A stretch of DNA of 64,000 nucleotides, from assembly GCA_963835165.1 (NCBI GenBank), contig CAWIGD010000039.1:1-64000 (forward strand), read 5' to 3'. The stretch is from VAZQ01 sp963835165 (GTDB lineage: Bacteria; Pseudomonadota; Alphaproteobacteria; Rhizobiales; Xanthobacteraceae). Each line of letters begins with the position of its first letter. Position 1 is the stretch's first letter. Under the pieces are notes generated by a model, which made no database searches, had not been told where the DNA came from, and saw nothing but the letters and a program-made list of their open reading frames with translations. Shown here piece by piece: positions 32,443 to 40,986 of the stretch. The translations under genes were made by a program, and so were the position numbers.

Positions 32443-33387
32443 TTACGGCGCCTTCTTCATGTGCTCGTCGAAGAACATGATGGTGTCCCTCACCGCCTTG
32501 ATCTGTATTGGATCGGGATCGTAAACGCCTTTTTCGTTACGGCGCACATAGACGAATCCGTGTTCGTCATGATCGTAGGATTCCCACCAGCAATCCTTGC
32601 CGGCTTCCTTCAGCAGATCATATGAGACGCGGAAAATTCCCTGGAGCTCGTCGCTGTCGCGGCCCTGGACCAAAATCGGCGTCTCGATGGCGCCGACCCG
32701 CCGCATCGCGACATCTTCGGTGATCCTGGCACGCACCTTTTCCGGCTCGCGCATCAGCATCTTCTCGACGTTGAGCAGGCCGGTTGTAGGATCGATCTGC
32801 GCGGTGGCGTCTGGCTTTAGTCTGAGGAACTCGTGCGACGCCGGTTCGCTTGCCACCATGGCCCGCACGCCCGGGTACTCCGCCGCGATCTTGAGCGCCA
32901 TTTCACCCCCGTGACTCATGCCCATGTATCCGATCCTGTCCGGATCGATACCGGGGAGCGTCTTGACGTATTTGATGATGGAAATGACGTCTTCGTATTC
33001 CAGCGGGCCGCGATTGAGAAGCTGCCGCCGCTGGCGCCGGTCCTCAATCAGCTTGCCGATCTTGTCGTAGGCATAGTCGACCTCGGCACGGTAGCGCATC
33101 CATGCCACGGCGTAGCCGGCCGCCAGAAACTGCTCCTGGGTCCAGCTACGGTTCTGGGTAAAGTCGCGCACCACTGCCATGCCGCCACCGCCGTTGCCCG
33201 CGGCAAACAGGATCAGCGGAAACGGACCGTCGGAATGAGGTTTGCGGAGCCCGATGGGAGCATATAGGCCGTCGATCGTCTCCACATACATCAGTTGGAC
33301 CGGTATGTCCGAGCCTTTGACCTGTTCGATAATCGCGACGTGTTCCGGATCGAGCTTCGCGTGGCTCACATTGGTGCTGGCGTTCAT
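32443..33387 (-). CDS. Alpha/beta-hydrolase, prolyl-oligopeptidase/dienelactone-hydrolase-like
   Basis: About 314 residues from ATG 33387. The nucleophile elbow is GMSHGGEM (Ser near 156), and the catalytic His is likely in DHDEHGFVYV near the C-terminus, with an Asp in the preceding ILVQGRDSDEL. FPLILFAAGNGGGGM forms the oxyanion region. The N-terminal beta-rich segment (YVETIDGLYAPIGLRKP) resembles acyl-peptidase/acetyl-xylan-type members. Substrate is unknown: esters, lactones or short peptides are all possible. A longer N-terminus from 33510 is arginine-rich and not family-like, so it was not chosen. Convergent with the hypothetical gene upstream in coordinates. Confidence 0.83.
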   Translation of the reverse strand: MNASTNVSHAKLDPEHVAIIEQVKGSDIPVQLMYVETIDGLYAPIGLRKPHSDGPFPLILFAAGNGGGGMAVVRDFTQNRSWTQEQFLAAGYAVAWMRYRAEVDYAYDKIGKLIEDRRQRRQLLNRGPLEYEDVISIIKYVKTLPGIDPDRIGYMGMSHGGEMALKIAAEYPGVRAMVASEPASHEFLRLKPDATAQIDPTTGLLNVEKMLMREPEKVRARITEDVAMRRVGAIETPILVQGRDSDELQGIFRVSYDLLKEAGKDCWWESYDHDEHGFVYVRRNEKGVYDPDPIQIKAVRDTIMFFDEHMKKAP

Positions 33388-33751
33388 GCTTGTCGGATCC
33401 TTGTAGGCTGTCGATTCCACCGCCGCAGCCACAGGGGTAGCGGCTGCCAACCGCAACGGCCGTCCCTTCCTGCCCTCGTCGCCCTGTCTATCATGACCTG
33501 TAAACCTCATCCCGTGACTTCGGTGACGGCTTCCGCGGACCGTAGGGCGATCGGATCAGGCCGACGGAAAGCAAATATTCCTGTTTTTCATTGGTTCTTG
33601 GCCCAATCACAATCGATGAAGCGCCGGCTTAACGAATCGCTAACCAGTGTTTGCAAGGTTGCCATGTTGCTATCGGGGTATGCCCCTCGGACATGCGGTC
33701 CAATGCTGTTCGGCTGGGTGATCTGCAACCGTGACTACTGGAGAGCATGAG
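33388..33751. other. Divergent intergenic region, no gene seen
   Basis: About 360 bp between the alpha/beta-hydrolase and the exported hypothetical protein. The part near 33560-33610 is comparatively AT-rich and may contain promoters. No recognisable gene, RNA or repeat was found. Confidence 0.4.
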
Positions 33752-34282
33752 ATGAAACTGATGACATTGAGCTTGGTCGTCGGGTGCATTTGCTTTCCTT
33801 CGATGGTACAGGCGCAGGCGGCGCCTTGGACGTCAGCTAAATTTCCCGGCGAACAGAATCGAGCCGTTCAAGGATGTGCCAGTGATCCGCAGAAGGCCGG
33901 TGATTGGCTGTGCATATTTGTCCGGTGCGACCAGCCCGGGTCGCCAGTCAGCCTGCATTTCTCGGCGCTGGGACCGGAGATTCAAGGCAAGTTCGACTTG
34001 GTCGTCGATGAGGATACCTTCACCGTTTCGGTGCCCGCATCGCTCAAATCAGCGCTTCCGCTGTCGACTCGCGCCGAAGCCGTGCCAGATGGCCTTCTCG
34101 ATGCAATGAAGTCCGGACGGACGATCTCGATTCAGGGATCCCACCTGCAGCCGCCATACAATCGGATTTCACTGGAGAATTCGCGAAAGGCGATTGAGAG
34201 GGTCGAGCGGGCATGTGCGCGCCCGTATCCAAGCGCCGCGAATTTCTGGAGACGTCTATCGAGGAGCGTAGGCTTCTACTGA
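33752..34282 (+). CDS. Exported hypothetical protein
   Basis: 176 residues with a clear Sec signal peptide (MKLMTLSLVVGCICFPSMVQA, cleavage near QAQA-APW). The mature protein has Trp, paired cysteines (GCASDPQKAGDWLCIFVRC) and a final Cys (ERAC), so disulfides in the periplasm are likely. A central stretch (VVDEDTFTVSVPASLKSALPL, TISIQGSHLQPPYNRISLENS) looks all-beta. The layout is loosely like small invasion-associated-locus-B-type periplasmic proteins, but the similarity is weak. Function unknown. It stands alone with divergent and convergent neighbours. Confidence 0.65.
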   Translation: MKLMTLSLVVGCICFPSMVQAQAAPWTSAKFPGEQNRAVQGCASDPQKAGDWLCIFVRCDQPGSPVSLHFSALGPEIQGKFDLVVDEDTFTVSVPASLKSALPLSTRAEAVPDGLLDAMKSGRTISIQGSHLQPPYNRISLENSRKAIERVERACARPYPSAANFWRRLSRSVGFY

Positions 34283-34515
34283 GTGCTATTGGCCGTTCTT
34301 GAATTATTGGGCTGCGCGCTGCGCAGCACAGCTCGATTTCCGCGCATCCGCCGGTCATGGACGCGCGCGGATGACCATGTCAGCCCATGGTCATGATATT
34401 GTCCCTTACATGCCGAACTCACGAACCCGATCGGGCGCCGCTCGACAAACCGTCGTATCCTGCCGAGGGCAGGATCGCGTGGAGTTCATGCCCGCCCGAA
34501 CAGAATCCGGACCGC

Positions 34516-34854
34516 TCACCTGTGCCGCCGCCCGGCACGCCGAGTTGGAGCGTCGCCCATCATGCTGGTGATGTTTTCCATGCCCGGCATGCCTCCGCCT
34601 GGCGCCATCATGCTTAGCATCATCGGCGCAGCCATCTGCATGATTTGGCCCATGCGCTTCTTGCCAATCTTGCCCGTCACCCGCTGCATCATCGGAGCAA
34701 CTTGTTCCATCATGGGTGCAAACTGTTCCATCATGGGAGCAAACTGAGCCATCTGGTCGCCGGCGCCTTCGAACTGGGCATGCGCCGGGGCAGGCGCTAG
34801 GGCAAATGCCGCCAAGATCGCCAAGGGATAAGACAGTTTCGTAAGAGCACTCAT
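34516..34854 (-). CDS. Exported methionine-rich repeat protein
   Basis: 112 residues: a signal peptide (MSALTKLSYPLAILAAFALAPAPAHA, split at the AHA-Q cleavage site) and a short mature chain. Nineteen of 112 residues are Met, most in tandem units of the form MEQFAPM, MEQVAPM repeated at 35-56, with further MM pairs at 78-99. At DNA level a ~21-bp unit repeats around 34700-34750. Met-rich periplasmic proteins can bind Cu(I) or Ag(I), but there is no copper-gene context, so that is a guess. The tail is arginine-rich (TRRAGRRHR). Confidence 0.65.
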   Translation of the reverse strand: MSALTKLSYPLAILAAFALAPAPAHAQFEGAGDQMAQFAPMMEQFAPMMEQVAPMMQRVTGKIGKKRMGQIMQMAAPMMLSMMAPGGGMPGMENITSMMGDAPTRRAGRRHR

Positions 34855-35167
34855 TGTGTCGCCTCCGGTTGAGCGCCATGTTGGCTGGCTGCCGCGTTCA
34901 TCCACGATGCCGGTTTAGGCGACATCGGTGGCACCGGGCTGTGATGACCATCACAGTTTTCGCGTTGCCCCCGTGCAAAACCCCCAAGGCCGGCAAATCT
35001 CGGAATTTCTCTGGTGTTCAAATCTTTTCGGTCCGGCGCAGCCCGCCGATCGCCAACGTAGACGCGATCTGAGTTCGCTTTGGAATGTCCCCGCAAATGC
35101 GAAGAGCCGCGGTGGCGTTCAGCCGCTCCCCGGCTATACTGCCGGCGCTGATCGCAGGAGCGCTGAC
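34855..35167. other. Divergent intergenic region, no gene seen
   Basis: About 310 bp between the Met-rich protein gene and the RidA gene. Both genes are read away from it, so it should hold two promoters. No clear operator, RNA or repeat was seen. Confidence 0.4.
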
Positions 35168-35716
35168 ATGGCTGACTCATCTTTCTCCGAAGACCCGCAG
35201 CAATTTGCGACCGACGTTTCGCGCAGGCGCGTCGTGGCCGGCGCTGTCACGCTGTCCCTTGCGGGCGCGATCTCGCCTGCCTTCGCACAGTCAACCGACA
35301 GGAGTCCAAACATGCCGGACAACATCCGTTTTTCGAGTCCCGACACCATGCAGAAGCCACCGGGCTACAGCCATGTGGTGGAAGTGACCGGACCCGGCCG
35401 CACGGTCTATTTCGCCGGCCAGCTCGGCATCGACAAGTCCGGGAAGATGGGCGCCAATGCTCGCGAACAGGTGGAGATCGCGTTCGAGAACGTGAAGGCG
35501 GCGCTGGCGTCGGTCGGTGCGAGCTTCGATCACGTCGTCAAGCTCAACAACTATATCGTCGACATCGGCACGAATATCGCGCACTACCGCGAGGTGCGCG
35601 ACAAGTATGTAAACAAATCAGCGCCGCCGGCCAGCACCACGATCGGCGTGCCGCAACTGGCGCGGCCGGGCGCGTTGTTCGAGGTCGAGGCGATCGCGGT
35701 ATTGCCGCCCAAATGA
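35168..35716 (+). CDS. RidA family protein with a Tat-type signal peptide
   Basis: 182 residues: an N-terminal leader with SRRRVVAGAVTLSLAGAISPAFA (18-40, longer than 20 only with its flanks) has twin arginines, a hydrophobic core and an AFA-Q cleavage site. It is followed by a complete YjgF/RidA domain (YFAGQLGIDKSGKMG; NVKAALASVGASFDHVVKLNNYI; ASTTIGVPQLARPGALFEVEAIAVL). Cytosolic RidA deaminates reactive enamines and imines; Arg in QLARPG and the final Glu are retained. Export of such a protein suggests a periplasmic imine or ring-fission substrate. It stands alone. Confidence 0.87.
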   Translation: MADSSFSEDPQQFATDVSRRRVVAGAVTLSLAGAISPAFAQSTDRSPNMPDNIRFSSPDTMQKPPGYSHVVEVTGPGRTVYFAGQLGIDKSGKMGANAREQVEIAFENVKAALASVGASFDHVVKLNNYIVDIGTNIAHYREVRDKYVNKSAPPASTTIGVPQLARPGALFEVEAIAVLPPK

Positions 35717-35986
35717 CCTGACCGCAGCTGCTTGCGGCAGGGGTCGCCCGCGAGGACACCAAGCCTGCCGGTAACCGCTCGGGTAACTCGCGGCGTGCCG
35801 AGGCAGTGTCACGAGTTAGGGGGAGTTCATGCGCGATGTCGTGGAACCGCAATGGAACGGATGGCTGGGTGGTAGAGAAGAAACGCAGCCACTACTCAAT
35901 CGGTTATCGGGCATCCTTCGTTCTGGGAATGCTCGGTCGGACCGTGCCGTCCCTGCCGCGGATCTAATGTCTTGCGCGAGAAGTCG

Positions 35987-36895
35987 ATGGGGCAGGACGA
36001 AATCGATGCGGTCCGTGCGCTGCTGACGTCCAAGCCACGACCTGTCGGATGGGCCGAGCGGCGACAGCGCCTCGACGAGGTCGGCTCGTTCTGGCCGGTC
36101 GCCAGCGACGTGAAGCTCGATCCGGTCGATCTCGACGGCGTGCCGGGGGAATGGTCGGCCGTGCCCGGCAGCGACACCTCCCGCGTTCTGCTGTTCTTCC
36201 ATGGCGGAGGTTACTGTTCCGGCTCCCTCCGCAGCCATCGTCGCATGGTGACCGAGGCCGGCCGGTCCGCGGGGATAAGAACGCTGGCGGTGGGATATCG
36301 GCTGGCGCCCGAGCATCCGTTCCCGGCGGCGATGGAAGATGCCTTGACCGCCTGGCGTTTTCTGCGGAAGCAAGGCATTGCGGCCAGGCATATCGCGGTC
36401 GGCGGAGACAGTGCAGGCGGAGGGCTCGCGGTAGTACTGAACAATGAGCTGCGCGACGCCAAGGAGGAGCTTCCCGGTTGCGCATGGCTGGTGTCGCCCT
36501 GGACGGACCTGACGATGTCGGGATCGACGCTCACCACCAAGGACAATGTGGATCCGATCATTCACGCGGGCTATCTCGGCGAACTGGCCGATGCCTGCGT
36601 TCCCCCCGGGACGGGTCGGAAAGACCCCCGGGTATCGCCGCTCTATGCCGAATTGAATGGCCTCCCCCCGATGTTGATACAGGTCGGCTCCGCCGAGACA
36701 CTGCTCGAAGACGCCACGCGCTTTGCCGCCGCGGCGGGAGCTGCCGATGTGTCCGTCACTCTGGAGATTTGGCCGCACATGATCCATGCATGGCCCATGT
36801 GGAACGCGCATCTCAAATCCGGCCGCTCCGCGCTCGCTCATGCCGGCACGTTCATGCGTGCCCACTTGGGATACCCGCGTCCGCCGCAGCCCTGA
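35987..36895 (+). CDS. Hormone-sensitive-lipase-family alpha/beta-hydrolase
   Basis: 302 residues with HGGGY at 72-76 (oxyanion hole), GDSAGGG with nucleophile Ser142, an acid in the GSAETLLEDA segment and the His of PHMIHAW near 270. This is the HSL (carboxylesterase family IV) pattern. YRLAPEHPFPAAMEDALTAW is also characteristic. It would hydrolyse short acyl esters or lactones. The start at 35987 (MGQDEID) is chosen from family alignment. Its last 44 bp overlap the end of the convergent ABC ATPase gene. Confidence 0.88.
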   Translation: MGQDEIDAVRALLTSKPRPVGWAERRQRLDEVGSFWPVASDVKLDPVDLDGVPGEWSAVPGSDTSRVLLFFHGGGYCSGSLRSHRRMVTEAGRSAGIRTLAVGYRLAPEHPFPAAMEDALTAWRFLRKQGIAARHIAVGGDSAGGGLAVVLNNELRDAKEELPGCAWLVSPWTDLTMSGSTLTTKDNVDPIIHAGYLGELADACVPPGTGRKDPRVSPLYAELNGLPPMLIQVGSAETLLEDATRFAAAAGAADVSVTLEIWPHMIHAWPMWNAHLKSGRSALAHAGTFMRAHLGYPRPPQP

Positions 36896-38021
36896 AGGCG
36901 ATCGCTTTGTCGACGGCGAGGGTAATTCCGATGCGCGCGCCGGCCGGCCAGAGCGACATGCCTTCGCGTCCGGGCACACGTATAAGCACGCGGCCCGACG
37001 CAGCTTCCGGCACGTCGACATAGAGGTCGACGTGGCCGCCTTGATAGATTTGCGCCGCCACGATGCCGCATACCGCGGCCGGCGTGCCTTCATCGGCCAC
37101 GCGCAGCTCCTCGGGCCGCACGAACAGGTCGACCATCGCGCCGGGTGCCGCGCCTTGGAGCGTCAGCGCCGGCACCAGTACCCGCGCCGGGCCAAGCGCG
37201 AGCGCGGCCGTTGCTCCATGAATGTGCTCGAGGCGCGCGTGCAACACGTTGACATCGCCGACGAACGACGCGACGAAGCGATCGACCGGCCGGCAATAGA
37301 TTTCGTCCGGAGTGCCGAGCTGGCGGATGCGGCCCTCCGCAAGCACGGCGATCCGGTCGGAAAGGCTGAGCGCCTCGCTCTGGTCGTGGGTCACGAAGAT
37401 GGTCGTCACGCCGAGCTTGCGCTGAATCTCCTTGATCTCGACCTGCATTGACGCTCGCAGGTTCCTGTCGAGCGCCGAGAACGGCTCGTCGAGCAGCAGT
37501 ACCTTGGGGCGAATGACGAGCGCCCGCGCCAGCGCGACGCGCTGTTGCTGTCCGCCGGAGAGCTGGCGCGGCTTGCGATCCTCCAGGCCCTCGAGCTTGA
37601 TGAGCGCGAGCGCCTCGGCGACCCGGCGCGCGATCTCGGGCTTGGCGATGCGGCGCATCTTGAGGCCGTAGCCGACATTGGCCGCCACGCTCATGTGCGG
37701 GAACAGCGCATATTGCTGGAACATGATCCCGCTCTCGCGCCGATAGGGCGGAACATCCGTGACCCGCTGGCCATCGATCGCGATTTCGCCGCCGTCCGGC
37801 ATCAGAAAACCGGCAACGAGGTTGAGCAGCGTGGTCTTGCCACAGCCCGAGGGCCCGAGCAGCGTCATCAACTCGCCGCGGCGGACCAGCAGCGATACGT
37901 CGTCGAGCGCGATGGTCTTGCCGAAGCGTTTGGTAACGCCGTCGAGTTGGACCGCGATATCCCCGCCGTTTGGCCGAATTGCCATCGTCGCGGCTGGCGG
38001 ACGTTCAGCGGGAATGCTCAA
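36852..38021 (-). CDS. Spermidine/putrescine-type ABC importer, ATP-binding protein (PotA-like)
   Basis: 389 residues: Walker A GPSGCGKTT, Q-loop FQQYALFPHMSV, signature LSGGQQQRVALARAL, Walker B VLLLDEPFSALD and the H-loop VTHDQSEA are all intact. A C-terminal TOBE region (LFVRPEELRV...ITLAVDKAIAF) is present, as in PotA. It energises the two permeases upstream. The start may be TTG 38021, overlapping the permease end by 17 bp with AAAGG upstream, or ATG 37985. Last gene of a four-gene operon and convergent, with a 44-bp overlap, to the HSL-type hydrolase. Confidence 0.92.
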   Translation of the reverse strand: MSIPAERPPAATMAIRPNGGDIAVQLDGVTKRFGKTIALDDVSLLVRRGELMTLLGPSGCGKTTLLNLVAGFLMPDGGEIAIDGQRVTDVPPYRRESGIMFQQYALFPHMSVAANVGYGLKMRRIAKPEIARRVAEALALIKLEGLEDRKPRQLSGGQQQRVALARALVIRPKVLLLDEPFSALDRNLRASMQVEIKEIQRKLGVTTIFVTHDQSEALSLSDRIAVLAEGRIRQLGTPDEIYCRPVDRFVASFVGDVNVLHARLEHIHGATAALALGPARVLVPALTLQGAAPGAMVDLFVRPEELRVADEGTPAAVCGIVAAQIYQGGHVDLYVDVPEAASGRVLIRVPGREGMSLWPAGARIGITLAVDKAIAFRAAADAGIPSGHA

Positions 38022-38814
38022 CGTTCAGCACCTTTCCGAGACCGAGGAAGACGTTGGCAAAAGTCAGCAGCGTCGCGGTAACCACGATGTACATAACCGA
38101 GATCGCCGCCATCGAGGGATCGGCGTATTCGCGCACGTAGTTGTAGAGGGCGACCGGCAACGTTTGAGTGTTTTGCGCGGTGACGAACAGCGAAGCGGTG
38201 AATTCGTTGAACGACAGGATGGCCGCGAACAGCCAGCCGCTGACCAGACCGGGAAGCAGCAGCGGCAACGTGACGGTGGTAAGAACGCGCAGCGGCGGCG
38301 CCCCGAGGCTCGCTGCGGCGAGCTCCAGGCGCGGATCGAGGTTGCGCAGCGAGATGTAGACGCTGCGCAGCACGAACGGCAGCACAAGCACGACATGGCA
38401 GACGACGATCACCGCATAGCCGCGCGCCAAGCCGAGTTGCGCAGCGAGGATCAGAAAACCGAGGCCGACCGTGAAGTGCGGTACCACGAGCGGGGAGAGC
38501 AGCACCGTCTCGAGCGCCCGCTTGAAGCGGAACTCGTAGCGCTCGAGCGCGAGCGCGAAAGCCGCGCCCACCACCAGCGCGATGGAGGAGGCCCAGGCGG
38601 TCACGATCAGCCCGTTGCGGAAGCCGAGCCGAAAGTCTTGATACTCGATCGCCTTGACGAACCAACGCCATGACCAGGTCTCGGGCGGGAAGGACAGAAT
38701 TGCCCTGCCGTTGAAGGCAGCAAGCGTGACCACCAATGCCGGCAACAGCAGGAAGCCGAGAATGGCGGTCACGGTGACCGCGCCCAGCAGGCGCAAGAGT
38801 CTCTGCGACAGCAT
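38005..38814 (-). CDS. ABC transporter permease (PotC-like)
   Basis: About 269 residues with six predicted hydrophobic segments, starting at MLSQRLLRLLGAVTVTAILG. The cytoplasmic EAA loop (LAAASLGAPPLRVLTTVTLPLLLPG) contacts the ATPase. The position and sequence match the second permease of polyamine-type importers. The start ATG at 38814 is one base after the stop of the first permease. Confidence 0.9.
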   Translation of the reverse strand: MLSQRLLRLLGAVTVTAILGFLLLPALVVTLAAFNGRAILSFPPETWSWRWFVKAIEYQDFRLGFRNGLIVTAWASSIALVVGAAFALALERYEFRFKRALETVLLSPLVVPHFTVGLGFLILAAQLGLARGYAVIVVCHVVLVLPFVLRSVYISLRNLDPRLELAAASLGAPPLRVLTTVTLPLLLPGLVSGWLFAAILSFNEFTASLFVTAQNTQTLPVALYNYVREYADPSMAAISVMYIVVTATLLTFANVFLGLGKVLNVEHSR

Positions 38815-38815
38815 T

Positions 38816-39667
38816 TCAGTGTGGTCCGAACCGTTCGAGCGGACGGGCGGCCGCACGCATCAGCCCCAGCACTGCGAAGGTGAGCGCGAGGCCGGCGACC
38901 GACAGGCTGGCCGCGAAGGGGAAGTTGAAGCTCGCGAATCCGAGCTGATAGACGAGGTTCGAGACCATGTTGACCCGGCCCCCGCCGATCAGCTGCGGGG
39001 TCGCGAATGCGCTGAAGGTCCAGGCGAACGCGGTGGTCACGCCGGCGATGATCCCGGGCGTGGAAAGCGGGAGCGTGACCGTGAGAAAGGCGCGGATCGG
39101 ACCGGCACCAAGGCTCGCGGCTGCCCGCTCGTAATCGCGATCGATGTGCGACAGCGCCGCCGCCAGCATGATCACCATCACGGGCAAGGTGACGTGGACG
39201 AGGGCGGTGACCACACCGAACCTGGTGAACATGAGTTGCAGGGGTTGCTCGATCAGGCCGGACTTGAGCAGCATCGAGTTCAGGAACCCGTTATTGCCAA
39301 GCACGACGATCCACGAATAGGTGCGCACCACCTCGCCGAGGAACAGCGGCGTGACGGTGATCACCAGGATCGCCGATTTGAGCGCAACGTTTCTGGCATG
39401 CACCAGGGCATACGCGAGCGGATATCCGATGATGAGGGTGAAGAATGCCGTGAGGAAGCAGATCCAAACCGTATCGAAGAAGACCCGCGCATAGAGCGGC
39501 TTCATGAGCGCCGCGAAGTTTTCGAGCGTGAAGCCGCCTGGCTCGAGCGAGCCCGGCACATAGGCGCGCAGGCTGTATTGCATCACTGCGGCCAGCGCGG
39601 CCACGAAGCCGAGCGCGCACAGCGCGGCCGGCGACACCAGGACGCGCAAGAACGGCCTGGAGGTCAT
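38816..39667 (-). CDS. ABC transporter permease (PotB-like)
   Basis: About 283 residues with several membrane segments (CALGFVAALAAVMQYSL; ICFLTAFFTLIIGYPLAYAL) and the EAA loop AAASLGAGPIRAFLTVTLPLSTPG. It pairs with the PotC-like permease. The start MTSRPFLRV at 39667 is taken from the family; a longer frame from 39700 adds a polar leader. It follows the binding-protein gene by 51 bp. Confidence 0.9.
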   Translation of the reverse strand: MTSRPFLRVLVSPAALCALGFVAALAAVMQYSLRAYVPGSLEPGGFTLENFAALMKPLYARVFFDTVWICFLTAFFTLIIGYPLAYALVHARNVALKSAILVITVTPLFLGEVVRTYSWIVVLGNNGFLNSMLLKSGLIEQPLQLMFTRFGVVTALVHVTLPVMVIMLAAALSHIDRDYERAAASLGAGPIRAFLTVTLPLSTPGIIAGVTTAFAWTFSAFATPQLIGGGRVNMVSNLVYQLGFASFNFPFAASLSVAGLALTFAVLGLMRAAARPLERFGPH

Positions 39668-39718
39668 CGCGCCTCGCCCGGATAAGACGGTGCGCACCAC
39701 CGGTGCGCGATCAGGCCG

Positions 39719-40744
39719 TCAGTTGATGATGTTTTCTGTAAACCATTTGCGCCACTCCGCGGTCTTCTCCGCGCGCAGCTTGTGATCGATGATGATCGCC
39801 TGCTTGTTCCATTGGTCGGCGGTAGTGAACACCCCCGGCAGCTTGGCGACGTCCGGGTCGACTTTCGCGTCGACGACCACCGGGCTGCCCTTCTTGAATT
39901 TGGCGACTTCGGCCTGCACCTGCGGATCGAGGGCGATGTTGATGAATTTGTAGGCGAGATCCGCCTTCTTGGAGCCTTTCATGATGGCGACGCTGTCGAT
40001 GCCGAGGACTGCGCCTTCCTTCGGAATCACGAGCTGGATAGGTACGCCCTCGGTGGCCATGTAGTGCGCGTTCATCGACAGGATCACCTGGACCGGCGTC
40101 TCCCCGTTGGCAATGAGCTGCTGGCTGTTGGCATCGTTGGTGTAATAAGCCTTGAAGCTCGGCTTCAGCTCCTTGAGCTTGACTTGCCCTTTTTCCCAGG
40201 TAGCGGCGTCCCCGCCCGACAGCATCGCGGCGACGGCGATGAGATGACTCGGATCGAAGTCGGGCGCGGCGAGCTTGCCCTTGATCTCCGGCCTCCAGAG
40301 GTCCGCCCAGCTCTCGAACGCCACGCCTTTGAGGAGGTCTGGCCGGTAGCCGATGGTGTAGACATAGGCCCAGGTGCCGATGTGATAGGGGCTGATCTTG
40401 GCCTGTTCGACCAAGTTCTTGGCGTTCGGGACCTTGGCGAGATCAAGCTGCTCGTAGAGACCATCGTTCGCATAGAGCCAGCCGACGTGTGACGTCGTGA
40501 ACGTGATGTCGCTCTCGGGGTTGCCCTTCGCGAGCTTCTCTTTGTTCAGCCGATCGATTGTGCCACCCGTGTTGTACTCGACCGGCACTCCGGTCTCGGC
40601 GGTAAACCTCTTGCCGATGATGTTGGCGACCATGTCGCGCCAGCTGCCGCCCCATACACTGACGACGAGTTTGTCCTGAGCCGTGGCCGGCATCGGCGCC
40701 AACAACAGGGCCAACGCGCCGAGTGCCATTGAAAGCCGCTTCAT
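39719..40744 (-). CDS. Extracellular solute-binding protein of a spermidine/putrescine-type importer
   Basis: 341 residues from ATG 40744 with a signal peptide ending PATA-QDKLVVSVWGG. VVSVWGGSWRDM and the VEYNTGGTIDRLNKEK segment are typical of the PotD/Fe3+-type class-II binding proteins. It is the first gene of an operon with two permeases and a PotA-like ATPase, so this importer is complete. The ligand could be a polyamine, an opine or another amine-containing compound; sequence alone does not decide. Confidence 0.9.
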   Translation of the reverse strand: MKRLSMALGALALLLAPMPATAQDKLVVSVWGGSWRDMVANIIGKRFTAETGVPVEYNTGGTIDRLNKEKLAKGNPESDITFTTSHVGWLYANDGLYEQLDLAKVPNAKNLVEQAKISPYHIGTWAYVYTIGYRPDLLKGVAFESWADLWRPEIKGKLAAPDFDPSHLIAVAAMLSGGDAATWEKGQVKLKELKPSFKAYYTNDANSQQLIANGETPVQVILSMNAHYMATEGVPIQLVIPKEGAVLGIDSVAIMKGSKKADLAYKFINIALDPQVQAEVAKFKKGSPVVVDAKVDPDVAKLPGVFTTADQWNKQAIIIDHKLRAEKTAEWRKWFTENIIN

Positions 40745-40986
40745 GCTCCTACCTCTCCGTTTTCCTCGATGAGCCGCTCGACGCCCGACGAATCCTGCAG
40801 ACAAGCCGAGCAACACCCGTCGATATCCGGCTTGCCATTATTCGGTCAGGCCATGGAGCTTGTCCAGCGTTGCCGCGCGCGTGCATGCAGCGTGACGGGC
40901 CGGTCGGGCTTCTCAACTTTGGCGCGAGTGTTGGTTGATGTAGGACGATGAGGGTAGATTGCGTCCCGCAACAGGAGTGCACAGCG

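Noticed and set aside
34311..34327. GC-rich palindrome GCTGCGC-GCT-GCGCAGC after the exported hypothetical gene
   Set aside because: Could be a stem-loop, but no T-run follows and the loop is only 3 nt. Not convincing as an intrinsic terminator.
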